The position numbers and the translations under genes were made by a program. Positions 49,920 through 62,600 of a DNA stretch of 64,000 nt are shown one piece after another (the first letter of the stretch is position 1; the number at the start of each line of letters is the position of its first letter). The stretch is from Balanoglossus misakiensis (lineage: Eukaryota > Hemichordata): the NCBI GenBank assembly GCA_040954595.2, contig CM082595.2, forward strand, positions 4,216,001-4,280,000, read 5' to 3'. The notes beneath the pieces are model-generated. The model saw nothing but the letters and a program-made list of their open reading frames with translations, was not told where the DNA came from and searched no databases.

Positions 49920-50029
49920 ACTGGGTCAGCATTACATATAGGGTTGTGTCATTACATATTTGGGTAGTATTACATACTGGGTTAAGTGTCAGTACATTTT
50001 GGTAACAGTTACATACTGGGTTAAAGTTT
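49920..50029. repeat. Degenerate minisatellite, about five units of 18-22 bp
   Basis: Imperfect units of ATTACATACTGGGTTAAGT recur in a head-to-tail array. The repeat explains the Asn-Pro-Val-Cys pattern in the minus-strand open frame there. Confidence 0.8.
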
Positions 50030-52880
50030 ATCAAAACCTTAAATGTCTGCAAGATTTGCCTATAAAATATCGTTGTATGGGCACACAAATTCTTGGAACC
50101 CAGCAAAATGCACATCTGCACAAAGTACAACATTAAATTTCCACCCTAGTGCCCAGAGCAAACCTAACCTTTAAAATTTACTAATTTAGTCCACAGGGGA
50201 ATGTTTGTACCAACAAGCAATTAGCTCCCCCATCAGAAAACAATGTGCATTTTAAGAGAAGCGTGGGCGTGTGACATCCAGGCATTTAATGATTCAAGAC
50301 TTTATGTAACCACGCAATTTCTGAGACCCTTCGGCTAGCCTTGCGTTATTAGAAACGAGTGAGCCAGGAATCAGGTGGAGGGTGATTATTTTACAAACCT
50401 GTCCTCGGGGATGGTTTCATTGCCTCTTCCTACATTTACTAGTTCTCTTGCCACGCTTTAGATTATTCTAGAATGTCCGAATGATTCTTGAAATATACCA
50501 CATCTGCCTACATCTCAGCCATTTGAGGCTAATCATGATTATGGATGGTATATTTCTAAGCAGCAGTGGATTTGCTTTAAACCATAATGACGTTTGACCT
50601 GTTCAAGTCGAGGTTAATGCCACTATGCCGCACTTTATCAACACACGAAATCTAATAACACTTTACCGATATTCTTCTGAACCTTTTAACGATGTTCATG
50701 TTCTAAAACCGAGGTTAGACGAATCTTCTATGGTACAATAGGATGTCTGGGTGATACGTTGTGGTCACTAGATATCTTTCATGACCTGATAACTACCGTT
50801 ATATCATTTCAACTTTGTTTATTACAGACTTCAACAAGGCAGCCAGAATCTGCTAAATCTTGGACAAAGAGGAACCATTGAGTTTATTGAAAACGGGACT
50901 GTGAATACCCGATTTACTGTATAAATTTTTAAGACTGGCTTCAACACCATAAACATGGGATAGACAAAACAATCTATCTTCCTGTGGGTCATTATCTATT
51001 TGTCAAGAAAAGCATTAGAGGTAGGTTTTATCGCTATGCACCAGGGAGTCTAAGAAGGCAAGGGATATAATTTAACGATTGTAGCTATAGCACTCGTGCG
51101 CCAGAGAACATGTATCGTTGCGATCTTTTGCAGCAAAGTTATATCCAGTCGCGATGTAGCCATGTTGTTTCTTTGCCAGATACATCATAAGCATAATGTA
51201 CATCCATAGGTACTGATCATACCAGAAAAGGATGCAGACAGTCTAAGGTTTAACAGTAATGAGTAGTCCACAAAATGCGTTTCAGTAGCAGATGAAGTTA
51301 AGCTAAGGCCAATGAAAAGAAATGTGTGGTTATGATAACCGTACCTACCCTATTCTAAACCCATCAACCCTAAATACATTTAATGGGTGCGTCATTCAAC
51401 AGGGAAGTTTAAAAAATGTAATTTAAATAAATAAGAAAGTTAAAAGTATCTGCGATTTGAAGTTTTCTTGTACAGTTACAAGTCCTGTCACTGTCTACTT
51501 GCTATAGTTCCCGCTAAATGTCGCAAATGTCTATCTTGAAAGATTAATACATGTGTGTCTGAGCAGTTGTTTGGTTATTCAATTTACTAAAATAATGTCC
51601 TTGTTTGTCCAGCATGGGATTACACATAAATAATTGCTGTGTCTATACACGGTTACTTAATGGGGCATGTAGTCACATCAGTAAAATACAAATGAGAGTC
51701 CAGTACATTGCACTGAAAATCTTGTATTTAAAGTTCGCTAACCAAATCAACTGAAATGGTTTGATTCTTAAGATATGCAATGCGTAAGAATTGTCATATA
51801 TTTCACTAAATAATTAGTTGGTGTAGATAGAAGTCGATAGCCACATGTAGTGTATCTGCATGTACCATGCCCAAAAGTGTGAATGTTTTCCATCAATATG
51901 CCAATTAACACGCCAGCTGTCCATTTTAAAGGAAACTGGAGCTCCTAAACATTGGGGTTGTTTCGTGATTTTGTTTCTATTATGCCAGCTTCAATGTAGA
52001 ACACTTATACAGAGGCTCACTTTCCTGACATCCACACAACACACAGACCGAGAAAATAGTGGCAGCGTCATGATAAGGACGATACGATCACCTCCGCCGG
52101 GGGACAATAAAGATTCTGAAGTGTGATTACATTTGCTGGGTTTGTGTAAAGCCCTAGTGATTTATTGGTTTCAGGAAAACGCCGCCCCAACTAAAGCCTG
52201 TGTATAGCCGTTCAAATATTCGTTAGCTTTTGGAGCAATTTATTGTGCAGCCGAATGCAGTATACATATGGCTATTGATGACACAGTGATTGCAATTCAA
52301 TTTCGACCGACAATTTGCTAGAAGTACACCATCTTGGAACGAGGTCAATTTTGCGAATTATCTGTGAAGTGCAATATGTGCATATCATGACTGAGTGATA
52401 TAGAGGCATCAATTCATGTATCTGCAGATGGCAGATGGTGTGCGTTTGATAATGATACGGTTGCAACACATGTCAGTGGCATAATCACAGACCCGCAATT
52501 TTTGTGACATTTGCTTTTCAAGTGTCAGTATAGTATATCACGTTTCTCTGATAATTTTGCTTCATATTCATTGTATGCACTCCATATGAGTCAGGCCGGT
52601 GATGCACATCCGTTCTATCACACTTCTTGCGTGATTCTCGTATCATAACCATCATTTGCGCTTGACATGACGGGTCGTTGATGTTTGTCCGATTTTGCAA
52701 AACTCTGGTTGACGTGACGCAAAGGGGACCACTCAGTCCTCAGTACTTTCACATTTACATTAAATGCGCTCCCTTGATTAGACAGTAATTTTATATGTCT
52801 GTAAACTGTGGATGTTGATGTTTGTGTATTTGCTTCACGTATATAATGACTGCGTGCCGCGAAGTATCAGTTTCCCAATA

Positions 52881-52928
52881 CATTGTACATCACAGAGCAC
52901 CATCACAGGTGCTCTGTGATATACAATG
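52881..52928. repeat. Near-perfect hairpin with 21-bp arms
   Basis: CATTGTACATCACAGAGCACC (52881-52901) pairs with 52908-52928 across a 6-base loop. There is one C-A mismatch if the plus strand is transcribed; on the minus strand it becomes a G-U pair, so all 21 positions pair. Pairing does not extend outwards. It could be a small RNA precursor or a palindromic repeat. Confidence 0.7.
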
Positions 52929-55900
52929 ATGTGGCTGTAACATGTGGCTCTTGAATAATGGCAAACCTATTTAGCACTTATAATTTGTGACATTTCGCCT
53001 TTTGAAGTACCAGTAGACAATATATAAATATTTCATCCTTTTTATAGAACACAATCACTAGTCACCTGTTGAAGGTGTACATATTCAATATCTAAAATAG
53101 AAGTGCGGGCGTTTTTTACAATATAAAGTTGCACATACGATGGAAAAAAACATCAAAACAGAAATGGTGGCTGATAATAGCTAGGCAGTTTATATAAGAC
53201 ATGTTCATGTGACACAGAATAAACAACATACAGCAAATCGTGTTAAAATGCAAAAAAGTTATTTCTTTTTAAACTTTTCTAGTTTCATACAAAGCTTGAC
53301 ATGTTTTACTTGGCTTGCAACACTGAATTAGTATCCTATAGCTCAGCCAGACTTGGAGCAAAGTAATCAATAAATGTTATGCACAGGTTTTCCCATGGTA
53401 ACGAAATATCAATTTGAAAAATGAATTTGGACAGGAAATTTAACCATTTATTTTTACAGGCATAAATCATTGGGCTTACATTCATGATCCCCGGAAGAGT
53501 GATCGTCATACATGATACATGAACAAATATGTTTTACGATAATTTCCCAAAGGTGGTCGTGCATCATTCGCCCAACTGATATCAGTCGCGCCTGGCACAA
53601 AGAACCATAACTGATAAAGCAACCACGAAACCTGTTGTCCTAAACATCTTCCCAAGTTATATATCCTGTAGTCTAACCAACTTCAAGGCTTAGAGCAATG
53701 TAACTGGATGGGCTAACCATCGCCATTTGCATGTCATTATTAGAGTTATGCTGAAAATCGCGCAATGCTACGTCCCTGATAGAAATCAGAATGTATTAAT
53801 ATCTGAATATCTGTCCCCAAAGAATTATTCTGCATCCGTTTCACTTAACATGTAATTTAACGTGAGCTGCGTCTAGGACGTGCTAGTTTTCACCCTTTGA
53901 TGACCCTATATCATTCACACTATATGGCCAATACAAGACTAAGACATCCTTTAACCATATATGAGCATATGTAAATTATATGCTAATTATTAGGATATTT
54001 AGGGTAATATCTCAGATAAACAATTTTACACGATGCAACGGGCTGATTTATGATCACACAAGGGAAAGTAAAGATTTATGGCAAGCGTGCATTTCTTATC
54101 TTATCGGTTTGGTGTCCACAGGACACATATTGGCCAAGTTTGTGGGCGACTTGGGGGAATCTCATATTCCCTTGGGTTAGATAAGCGGCAAAGTTGTTTG
54201 GAAAATCATAAATTCTGCGGTGTTCGGCTTGGTGAAGCGTCACGATGCACTCATGAACACAGTCTCTATAAGCTTGTGTGTTTTCCGGATGTTACCCACG
54301 TTGGACACGCATTAAAGTGACATCTGCCGTGCCCTTGAAAGTTGTATGCTGGGAAACTGACCAATTCCAACACAACATTTTCAGTACGTACGCGATACAT
54401 TGCATAATAAACATTGAATTTCAGATGATATACGTACTCTAGGATATCCATTTTCACGTTGATACTCCCCATGGAGCGACTCCATTCTACAGTTTCGACA
54501 CTCTCGTATTGGCTGTTCAAACCTGCCGCATGCAATGTTCTTAACTTTATTTAAACACACGACGCCTGTGGATTACAGAAAATCAATAACTTCAATCATC
54601 GCAGGGTTGGAATGTGCAAGAATGATTGAACGTGTAGCTGCTCGAAGTTGCACATATGCCAAATTCGTATCTTCGTGGGCTCTCAGCTGAACTGGCAGAT
54701 ATATTTGATAGATTTCTTCGGGAAAGGAGGCCTAAATGCAATATGTCGCCTTAGGCTTTCGTACGTGGCAAAACACGCGTCAACATGCTTAGTGCATTTT
54801 GCAACAGTTCCAGCAAAGCAAAGAAACTTAATCATCCCACTCCTTTGGGAGAAAAGGGTGTGTTTCATTCCAGTCATTTAATGGAGGATTACGATATCCA
54901 GCAGTGACGTGCCTCACTTCCAATTTTGCTTCGTCACATATTCCAAATCCAAATTGACTTCTTTTCTACGAATCTCAGCCAAATACATCTACTATGCATT
55001 TTAAGTGTCTGAAAATTCTTAATCCGTCAGGTACATCTACTGCAGAAAAAGTGCTTTAAAATTGTCCGAGTATGAGTTAAAAGTATCACTGTATCCAATT
55101 AAAGACACAATTTTCTCTCGTGCATCATGAATACTAAAAAATAAATATTATAATTTGCTTTTAATATAATTAATGTAAATAAATTCAGAACTATTTTTGT
55201 TAGGTTTTGTAATGTATGCGACATGAATCATTCCTTCGAACAGAGGGCTTCTGACTCCTACATGATCTGGTAGTACATGTATATGGTAATGGACATGAAA
55301 GCACTTCAAGCACAGCCAATCGGCGGCCAAATTCACGCATAAAACAATGCAACACATAGTCAAATCCCTGAAAAGGGCATCATAGTCTCGAGGCGTACCA
55401 TCACAAGTCGATGCCGTGGAAAGTACGAGCGATTACCTCATCTGTCATATGAAAAGTGCCATTGACTTGACTGTAAAATATAGTTGGAAATTTAGGTCAA
55501 GAAATCACTACTGAGCATTGCACTGATCGTCGAGAGTATGTGCTTAGCGTTTCAAATCCAGGCGTGCTCGGGAAATAAATCAATTTTTACAAGTTATTTG
55601 CGTATTACTTCGGACATGGCAAACACTTTGAAAGCTAATTCAACATACAAGTTGCGGACAAGGCCTTCAGATATGTTTATGCTCTTGGAAAATTCTCATT
55701 TACAAGGTGAAAACTTGCTATTCCGCATGCGTTGACTGAATCGCCAATGACACAATCGATACCACCTGTCACCGAAATCTTTGAAGTACAATAAAAGGGA
55801 GATTTATCTTCTGATGGAGTCAGATTTTGTGATGGCCGTGGGGAACGCCAGACGATAAGTTTTGTTTAAAACCCGCAAGGGATAATGCGTTTAGATTTTG

Positions 55901-56429
55901 CCAATCATTCAAGCAAATGGCAACAAATTGGAACGCTATTTAAGTATGCCAACACGACCCACATCAATCCCCAGGGAATCCTGTGAGTGTAGCAGCACTT
56001 TAAACTGTGCTTCCACACGCTTCTGTTTACAACATCATTAATAAATCTTGCCTGTAGCGGCCAGGAAATGCTTTACACTTTATCCATGGCGAATTCTTTC
56101 CCCTTCGGTTGTAAAGAGACTCTGTCACTTAATCGTTTTATAATGACCGTAACGACTAGATATGGTAAGCAAAATAAAGACAATGCCTTTCAGGTGATGA
56201 TTCCAGCAGGAAGTACTTAGCAGACTCATTGCGCTTAATATCCTAAACTGCAGTTCAATAAATGATGTACTGCGTGTAAAATTCAAAAGAACTATTTTGT
56301 TCTAACCCGTATTTACATCAGTAATTCAACTCTAAATACCAATGATGCATAATTTATCGATATGGAAAATACATGTGTACCAGAGGGTGTCCTGCCTATT
56401 GTTTCAGCGCACTACCCCATCCCCGGTAG

Positions 56430-56443
56430 CACAATGCATTGTG
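56430..56443. promoter_or_regulatory. 14-bp perfect palindrome, ZNF143-like site
   Basis: CACAATGCATTGTG is self-complementary. With the flank, the minus strand reads TCCCACAATGCATTGTG, close to the ZNF143/STAF consensus. A partly similar stretch (TAGTGGGACTAGAC) occurs at about 31091, so a dispersed repeat is also possible. Confidence 0.25.
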
Positions 56444-59400
56444 GGACTAGACGCAGAAGTATATTGTATAGAACTGGCTATGGGGTACCTAAAGAGTTTA
56501 TGATGAACTATATCTAAAACATCTCCCACGCAAATAAGACAATACATGTACTAACATGCTCACAGATGCAGCACAAAAGCGTTACAGGTTGCGTAGCCCA
56601 AACCTTTATGATACTAGCGCAGCATGCTGACACACAGTTTCGTGGGAACCCTGCTTCCGGTATGACCTCTTTGAAAAACAGCGATGCAACAAGGATCAAC
56701 GTCACCATTACAAATTGTGTGTAAATCTCAAACAAGACACAATCAGAATCCATTGAAGAGAAAAAATACCTGCGTCATTATATATTAAACAAACACCCTG
56801 GAGTGTATGATTTATATATATTATTTTCAAATCTGTGTATATAGTAATCGTGAAATATGATCATGTCTGTTGGGAATAAGTGGATGGTTTTATGCCTATA
56901 ATGTAACGCTCCCCATGCTCTAGACAATAATGCCCCCAATTACTTTTAATGCTCTAAATACCAATAAATTGTAGAATAAAAAGCAATCACCTTCACTCAT
57001 AAGAATTTCTGTAGCATTTATCAGAGTACGGTACATGAAAATGTGCAGGAAGACCGTTGTGCCTGGGGCGTCGTGAGTTCATTTTCTGCTGAAAGATATA
57101 AGTTCGTTATATTGTCTTGATTTCAACTGTGACTTCCAGATTATGCCATAAAACGTCAAATTTATTGCTTATTTTCGTCGTTTGTTGTTACTGGTTTTGA
57201 GTAGATATATGAGGGACGAGTTAAATGTCGGGTCTGATGGGTATTGGCAGTCTAGTAGGGACGGTGTTGAACCAAATTTGCTAAAGTAATTTTGATCTGC
57301 TGTGTTCATGTCTTCACATACGACGTCTTGGAACAGAGACATGCATGTCGTTTGTACTTTGTCTGATCAAAGGTTGTCAGATGCCACGCCCCTCCCCATG
57401 TGCTCGCCGGAAGTCTGCCGAAAGCCAAGAATGATTTTAATAATCTGCGAAATCTGTCATCATTTCCATTATAAGTGCCTGGGGCCTTTTGCTGTCTGGC
57501 GACTCCCGTCATCTTTTGTCAGATCTGTCTGTTTCATAGGGAGTCACGGAGTGTTTTGTCGCGTCGAACATCGCTTAAAATGATAAATATTTTAAAAGTT
57601 GTCCGCTCGCTATTGATGCCAATGCTCTACCCTTTAAAGTTCACTCATTACTCCCCCAGCCACATAAATGCCTCATGAAAAAAGAACGAAAATCTCCTGT
57701 GTACATTACGTACAAATGGCGCCCAAAGTTCTGAAAGCTTCGTGTGATTGTTGAAGATTCCATCCTCCGCATCTCGCAGACTATAAATAATTTCTACTGT
57801 TAATGTAACTTCATCACCGGAGCAAAGACGGCTTCTCACGAACGCGCTGTGATCATTCTCCGGCTGAAATTTTGTTTCTGTTGGTATTCTAAAGCGAATA
57901 TAGACCTATACGCGAAGTGGTTGTCACTTTTCGTCCAGAACGCCATTGTAGTCAAACTACCTCGCATTTAAAATTCCTTGTTTACCGCGTATAAATATGA
58001 CAAGTCCCTGGTATAAGTCACGCTTTCTTGGGTAGTTTGTAAATTGTTCTTTCCAGAACTCCTGCCAGGCAAGATTCATTGCACTGACAGAGAAGCTGAT
58101 ACGGTTGCAGTGACAGACCAATGGCAATCGAATATAGAGGAGAGATGTACCTGTTGGCACTCAGTTTCAGCGGAAACTTACAATCAAGCTTTATTGCTTT
58201 CGAAATTGCTTTGCTGGAGACTACACAATTCGGGATTTGCTTATCAAGTATTGATTACGACAAACGCGACAAATCTATCAAGGGAGGGATTCAACTTAAT
58301 CATTTAAGAACAGGCAACGTATTTTGATTTAGACAGTTGTGAATCAATCAATAGGTTACTTAATAGAAATGCTGAAAACGTTGAACAAAGTTCAAAACGC
58401 CTGAAATTTATCCCCACAAAATTCAATACAGGCCTTTTATAGGATAGTAAGAATCGGAGGATTTTGCCAATATGTCAGTTGTCATGCCAACCGTATTGAT
58501 ACACCTGTCTCTGTAAAATCTAGTGTGGACAGTATGCCTGACATAATGTGATACAACTTTGTCTGACAATAATGACTGTGGAATATGTGAATTATATTTG
58601 ATTGTTTGCATATACCTGATATCATAGCTTAAGCTAGGGAGCTTCTGCTTATTGTTTCATCAGCAAACAATGAACTCGGGTATAACACAGAGGCTAGCGA
58701 AATCATCTCGGAAATGGCTGTCACGCATACTTTGCAAATCTCACCGTTACACCCGAGTAAAATTCAACCTACCATGTACTTTCTGTAAAGGTTATTTTTC
58801 GTACTTTTCATGAAAGTTAATATTACAGCCGTAGAAACAAATGTATGGAAACAGATGTCATCGTTAGCCAGTAAACAATTCCACGTCGATGTGTTTGGCC
58901 CCATTGACATCAAATGCACTTTTATGTTACAGGTGTTGATATGAGACAAATCGGGTAAGCCTTTTGTAATGCGGGTTTTATTATAGACACGTGTGACACC
59001 TGTCATGTGTCATTGCATGGGGGTTACCGAAGGACAAGGTGACCCTGTCCCGTGCGTCAAGGTTAAACTCGATTCCTGCATTGTGTACGTGCATGATTCA
59101 ATTTTGCACGTGCTCTTGTCTTTAACGTGTGATTGCATCCTATTTGACTAAGAGACTGATACATGGTGAGTGCTACGTGTGAACAGGATACACCTGACAT
59201 CACTTCCTGATCTTTTTGGCGGAAGTCCATTTGTCTTTCTTTCACTTGTACTGTGTGTTTTGTTGAATGTCTGTGCTGTACTGTATTGTTTTATTTTTTT
59301 TTCAACCGCGGCCATGTTGATACCGTATATTTGACCGATGAACTTTAAAATATGGATGGGTGTGATCGCAATTGTGCCCTTGTTGAGAATTATCATAGTT

Positions 59401-60506
59401 TTTGATAGAAAGACGGAACTAATTTGGGGGTATCTGTTCAACCTATGATGTAATTCAGAAGAGTAGAGAAACTAAAGACAGGCCCTGATGGGAAACATCA
59501 TTGGGGATATTAAGAGGACATAGGAATTGGGAAAACGACATATAAAATCCATCACTTGCATTTATGTGATTGGATTTGTACGGCGCGGGCGTTTGCATCG
59601 ACATGTGTTGATTTGTGAGGAGTGTTTGAAAGGCTGTGTCCCAGCGGAAACGCATTGAATGATAACTGAAAACGGAAATCGTGGTGGAGTTGTGGAATGA
59701 AGGGAAAACTTGCTGCGATATGCACACGGCACCAAAAAAATGGTTTGCAAAGACGCCAATGTATGATTTATACGTCATAACTATAATCCTTCACGTGCAT
59801 CATATCTCTAATGACACAGAGGTATCAGTAAAGCCTGTCGTTGTGTATAAAGCACAGCAGTGTACTGAACATTCAACCGATCGTGTTTTTTTCAATTTTC
59901 GAGCAACTTCGATTCGCTGCCACAGACTTTTTATCCCACGCATGTCTTGGTCCTTGATGACCTGTCCTTATTATAATTACGACCCCTGACCTTGTCGCGC
60001 TTAGTTTCTAATCTGGCTTGGGCACATACAGTGAGTAGAGTTACATTAAAAAGGTAATTTATTATACATGGATATGGTGGGTGTACGAGTCGCCATTTTT
60101 GGTTCGGATGCAGGGTTGCATTAGACCGTGTATAAACCGATTTCAGAAAACCAATACATAGCAAATGGCAAATCGAATCTACGGGGAAACACAAACGTTT
60201 CCCGCACGGTTCACGAAGTTTAATTAAAGTCCAATTTGTTGCTCATGAATCCATTTTGATGGCGTTGTGTCAGTGCGAAAAACCTACTCACACGTCAGCT
60301 GTCAATTTATTGATTGAATGCGTCTCCCAGGCATGACAAAGGTTTATGCGTGGTTAGACCCGGTCTGGTCCAGAAAAAAATGACTCCAAACGCCCCCAAC
60401 GTTTTATAATCAAGACGGCCTACTCATCATTATGTAGATCTGGATATGCGTATATCAGCGTGATACTTAAAGTGGGTCTTCATGGCTTGTACAAAAACTT
60501 TTTTGC

Positions 60507-60647
<141 letters not shown>

Positions 60648-61598
60648 GAAAGGAGTATGTTTGTACAGTGATTTAACTCACCTAATGTCACTTGACAAAC
60701 CCATTGGCGAAACGCGTCCCTGTTCAAACAACCCTCGACATTAGTCGCCTCGTCAGTGTGTGGAAACACCAAGAAATAACCTTGTCGGCATCATATATAG
60801 AGTCTCATCTAAGATGTGGAGATCTTCCTCGCCGGAGTGGAAAGCCTGTTTGACATTTCCATCGAGCTCGGAGGCGCGTTAATTCGGGGCACTTCTGTCA
60901 CGCTTTGGAATAACAAGGGTACTATAGCTTGTGTGATATTTTTGTTCGAAACCGAGCTGTCGCCGACATCTGGTTGAAAAGTGAAATTAACCACTGAAAA
61001 AATATATATCTGGAAATCAGTCAATACATGGGTCAATATGGTGCAGCGAGACAGCTGCAGTGGGAATTACGGCCTGTTGAATCGTTTCATTTACAGAACA
61101 GTAACCACAACTGGATAACTAAAAAAGATTCTATGACAGGCTAGTCATGGGTTTAATTCAATCAGCATTCATTAGTTAGCTACCGAAATATGTCCGTCAA
61201 AGCAAGGAAATAACTGTTTGCGGCGGCTTCTCTTGTAGGTACCCGATGAATGATTGCCTCCGTTGCTTTTGCATGTTTTCGTAAAATCCATTAACCCATT
61301 TTCTGCGTTCTACTTACGCCGCGTAGCAGTTTGGTTACTGTTTGAGCAGTTGTCAGTCTAGTTTTTGGATTGAATAAATGTTTTAATTTCTGGCATCTTT
61401 CTGAGGAATTACTTCGGGCGCGGCCTCCCTTTGTGTTCATGTATACCTATCATTAAGCATATTTAGGTGGACCAAATTAATTTGAAATCTTGAAAATAAT
61501 GCAAAAAGTGGCAGCTCTAGAGGCTTTAAAATACCAGCAACAGAGGATGAGAGAATATGACTGACAGTGTTATCATTAACTTTTTTTCTTTTTTTCAG

Positions 61599-61761
61599 CT
61601 GAAAGTCACGACAACAAGGCGTACAGCTCTCACGTGACCGGCGTTCGCTTCCTGCCAGAAGACAAATTCCTGGTTTCAACAGGCGGTCTCGACGCGTGTA
61701 TTATGCAGTGGGTTTTGGTCGACAAGAACGGGCGATATTCCAATTCCGGTGGATCGGGGCT
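61599..61761 (+). CDS. Exon for a WD40 repeat of EML type
   Basis: A long pyrimidine tract and TTTTCAG precede an exon entered in phase 1. It encodes ESHDNKAYSSHVTGVRF, then FLVSTGGLDACIMQWVLV and a Gly-Ser-rich end. The SSHVT...F...STGG-D--IMQW pattern is that of the WD repeats of echinoderm microtubule-associated protein-like (EML) proteins, cytoplasmic microtubule binders, and best fits the final repeat. Two donors overlap: CT|GTAGGT at 61762 leaves phase 2 without a stop; TAG|GTAAAG at 61766 includes an in-frame TAG (61763-61765). The exon may therefore be internal or terminal. No other exon of the gene was found. Confidence 0.72.
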
Positions 61762-61765
61762 GTAG

Positions 61766-62519
61766 GTAAAGATCTGTGAGAAATTCCATCCAACCGTCAG
61801 AAAATTTCACAAAGCTGCTGCTATGTACATTGTAGAACAATCGTGTACAGATGATTTTCAGGTGATGGGGAAGGTGGCTAGTGGAGGTTTTTAACGCTAA
61901 GGCAATTTGGTTTCAACCATTGCAGCTTTCGTTGAAATGATCATACGCAAATACGCGTGGACGTTTAGTGTATATAGTAAAAGTACTATTATGTAAAGAT
62001 TTGAAGTCTTTGGTCGTTAGAAATTACTTACATGTTTTGCATAGATTTGGCAATAAAATATTTGTTTTACTACACATTACCCTGAGCACACATGTAGGGG
62101 GCCTCAATGTTACAATCCATCGTTAATTCTACGATAAAGGGTTACAGATGATCGAACCATGCACGAAATAGACATTTATTTATTGCATTCAGCATGCATA
62201 GGCAAAATAAGTATCACATTTTGTCGTCTGCTTGTAGTAAGCAATCCAAAGTAATAGAAGTAGGATTTTTCAGTGGTAAAGAATAAGATGTAGCATATCT
62301 CCAAGGCGACAATTGCAGCCTACTATTTTTAATTTCACACGAAGTTTGTATTAATTAAAAGCTTAACTAAGCCTTTTAAGGGATTTGCTCTTGTAAGTTG
62401 TGGAGAATAAATAAAAGGAACATAGTTATCGTTTACTTCCTGGACAGGAAGTGAAGATCAATAAAATATATTATGAGAAGATGCATGTGTGCGCGTGTTT
62501 GTTGTTCGAAATGTTTTAT
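61766..62519. other. Sequence between the WD40 exon and the satellite
   Basis: AT-rich, no further exon seen. AATAAA-type motifs occur at about 62051 and 62406 and might end a transcript that uses the TAG stop of the WD40 exon. Confidence 0.35.
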
Positions 62520-62600
62520 TAAATAAAATGAAGAAATTTTGAACTTTCGCAAAGTCGGAAAATTTTCGTTTTTTGATGATTGTTATAAGCTCTATAACCC
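62520..62600 (-). repeat. Inverted copy of the satellite unit at the array edge
   Basis: The reverse complement reads GGGTTATAGAGCTTATAACA, then ATCATCAAAAAACGAAAATT and TTCCGACTTT. This matches the 87-bp unit in order, with more changes than the direct copies. Confidence 0.75.
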
